A stretch of DNA of 64,000 nt from an uncultured Aquimarina sp. GTDB lineage: Bacteria > Bacteroidota > Bacteroidia > Flavobacteriales > Flavobacteriaceae. The notes beneath the pieces are model-generated. The model did not search any database. It was not told the origin of the DNA and saw only the letters and a list, made by a program, of their open reading frames with translations. The position numbers and the translations under genes were made by a program. The DNA is taken from NCBI RefSeq assembly GCF_947492965.1, contig NZ_CANLOZ010000002.1, positions 1 through 64,000 of the forward strand. The letters run 5' to 3'. Of this stretch, positions 63,871 through 64,000 are shown piece after piece (the stretch's first letter is position 1; the number at the start of each line of letters is the position of its first letter).

Positions 63871-64000
63871 TTAGTTCATCATTGAATATTTTCTATAATT
63901 ACGAGTAGATAGATATTCCTTTTTGAGATTTCTTAAGAATGTAATTACCTCCTCTTTTTGAGGGTAGTTTTCCTTTAAAGGATCCATAAACTCTTCATCA
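63871..64000 (-). CDS. C-terminal end of a gene cut by the window edge
   Basis: The minus-strand frame from 63999 to the stop at 63871 codes 42 residues ending RKYSMMN, Lys/Glu-rich (DPLKENYPQKEEVITFLRNLKKEYLS). The start lies beyond the window. Too short to identify; it may still be a real gene because nothing else explains this strand. Confidence 0.4.
   Translation of the reverse strand, partial: DEEFMDPLKENYPQKEEVITFLRNLKKEYLSTRNYRKYSMMN

Overview
The window looks like chromosome from a marine member of the Flavobacteriaceae (Bacteroidota), of an Aquimarina/Kordia-like type. The support is AT-rich DNA, a SusC/SusD pair, TonB receptors with carboxypeptidase-regulatory N-termini, C-terminal type IX secretion (T9SS) tails, TAnnTTTG -7 promoter boxes instead of sigma-70 hexamers, and family-typical proteins such as DUF4834, YfhO and an OmpA protein. 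I see no rRNA, tRNA, CRISPR array, transposase or phage genes. The genus is an inference.

Layout. 1-9.4 kb: fumC, a small membrane peptide, a TonB-type outer-membrane receptor, a TraO-like/TraQ-Ig fusion pair, then prfB (with an intact programmed +1 frameshift) and arsC. 9.5-19.8 kb: secreted metzincin, threonine aldolase, YegP, OmpA-like protein, YbaB, oligopeptidase B, and two PLP enzymes that fit cysteate synthase plus cysteate acyltransferase of sulfonolipid (capnine) synthesis. 19.9-20.7 kb: three small genes for cysteine-rich peptides with identical-length (25 aa) double-glycine leaders; two have the cysteine order of inhibitor-cystine-knot miniproteins. 20.8-27.6 kb: a GNAT-like protein, a SusD/SusC pair without enzymes, and a GntR/FCD regulator whose promoter carries two adjacent TTGGTnAACCAA operators.

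27.8-35.9 kb: an outer-membrane protein with a long Lys/Glu tail, DUF4834, then a surface-polysaccharide operon (YfhO, GT4 glycosyltransferase, an unrecognised protein, a flippase). 35.9-38.3 kb: two paralogous secreted proteins, one with a very long Arg/Ser/Asn tail, both preceded by sigma-54-type TGGCAC-N5-TTG elements. 38.5-45.3 kb: housekeeping and stress genes (peroxiredoxins, uvrA, ECF-like sigma factor, a cysteine-free endonuclease III). 45.5-47.6 kb: a T9SS-exported putative carbohydrate-active protein. 47.8-53.7 kb: an accessory-looking run of small genes (DUF1801, SPFH plus ribbon-helix-helix, several hypotheticals, TfoX-like, esterase, HAD), with one attC-like structured element. 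53.8-64 kb: a conserved Bacteroidota protein, an MBL hydrolase, a T9SS phytase-like/GDPD fusion with GDPD motifs out of order, a GH31 glucosidase, an AraC/GyrI regulator and a gene cut by the window edge.

The most unusual items are the three GG-leader cysteine-rich peptides, the sigma-54-type promoters shared by the two basic secreted paralogues, the TraO/TraQ-like pair on the chromosome with TraQ fused to Ig repeats, and the apparently permuted GDPD inside a phytase-like protein. Functions are read from motifs and remembered families; no database search was run.
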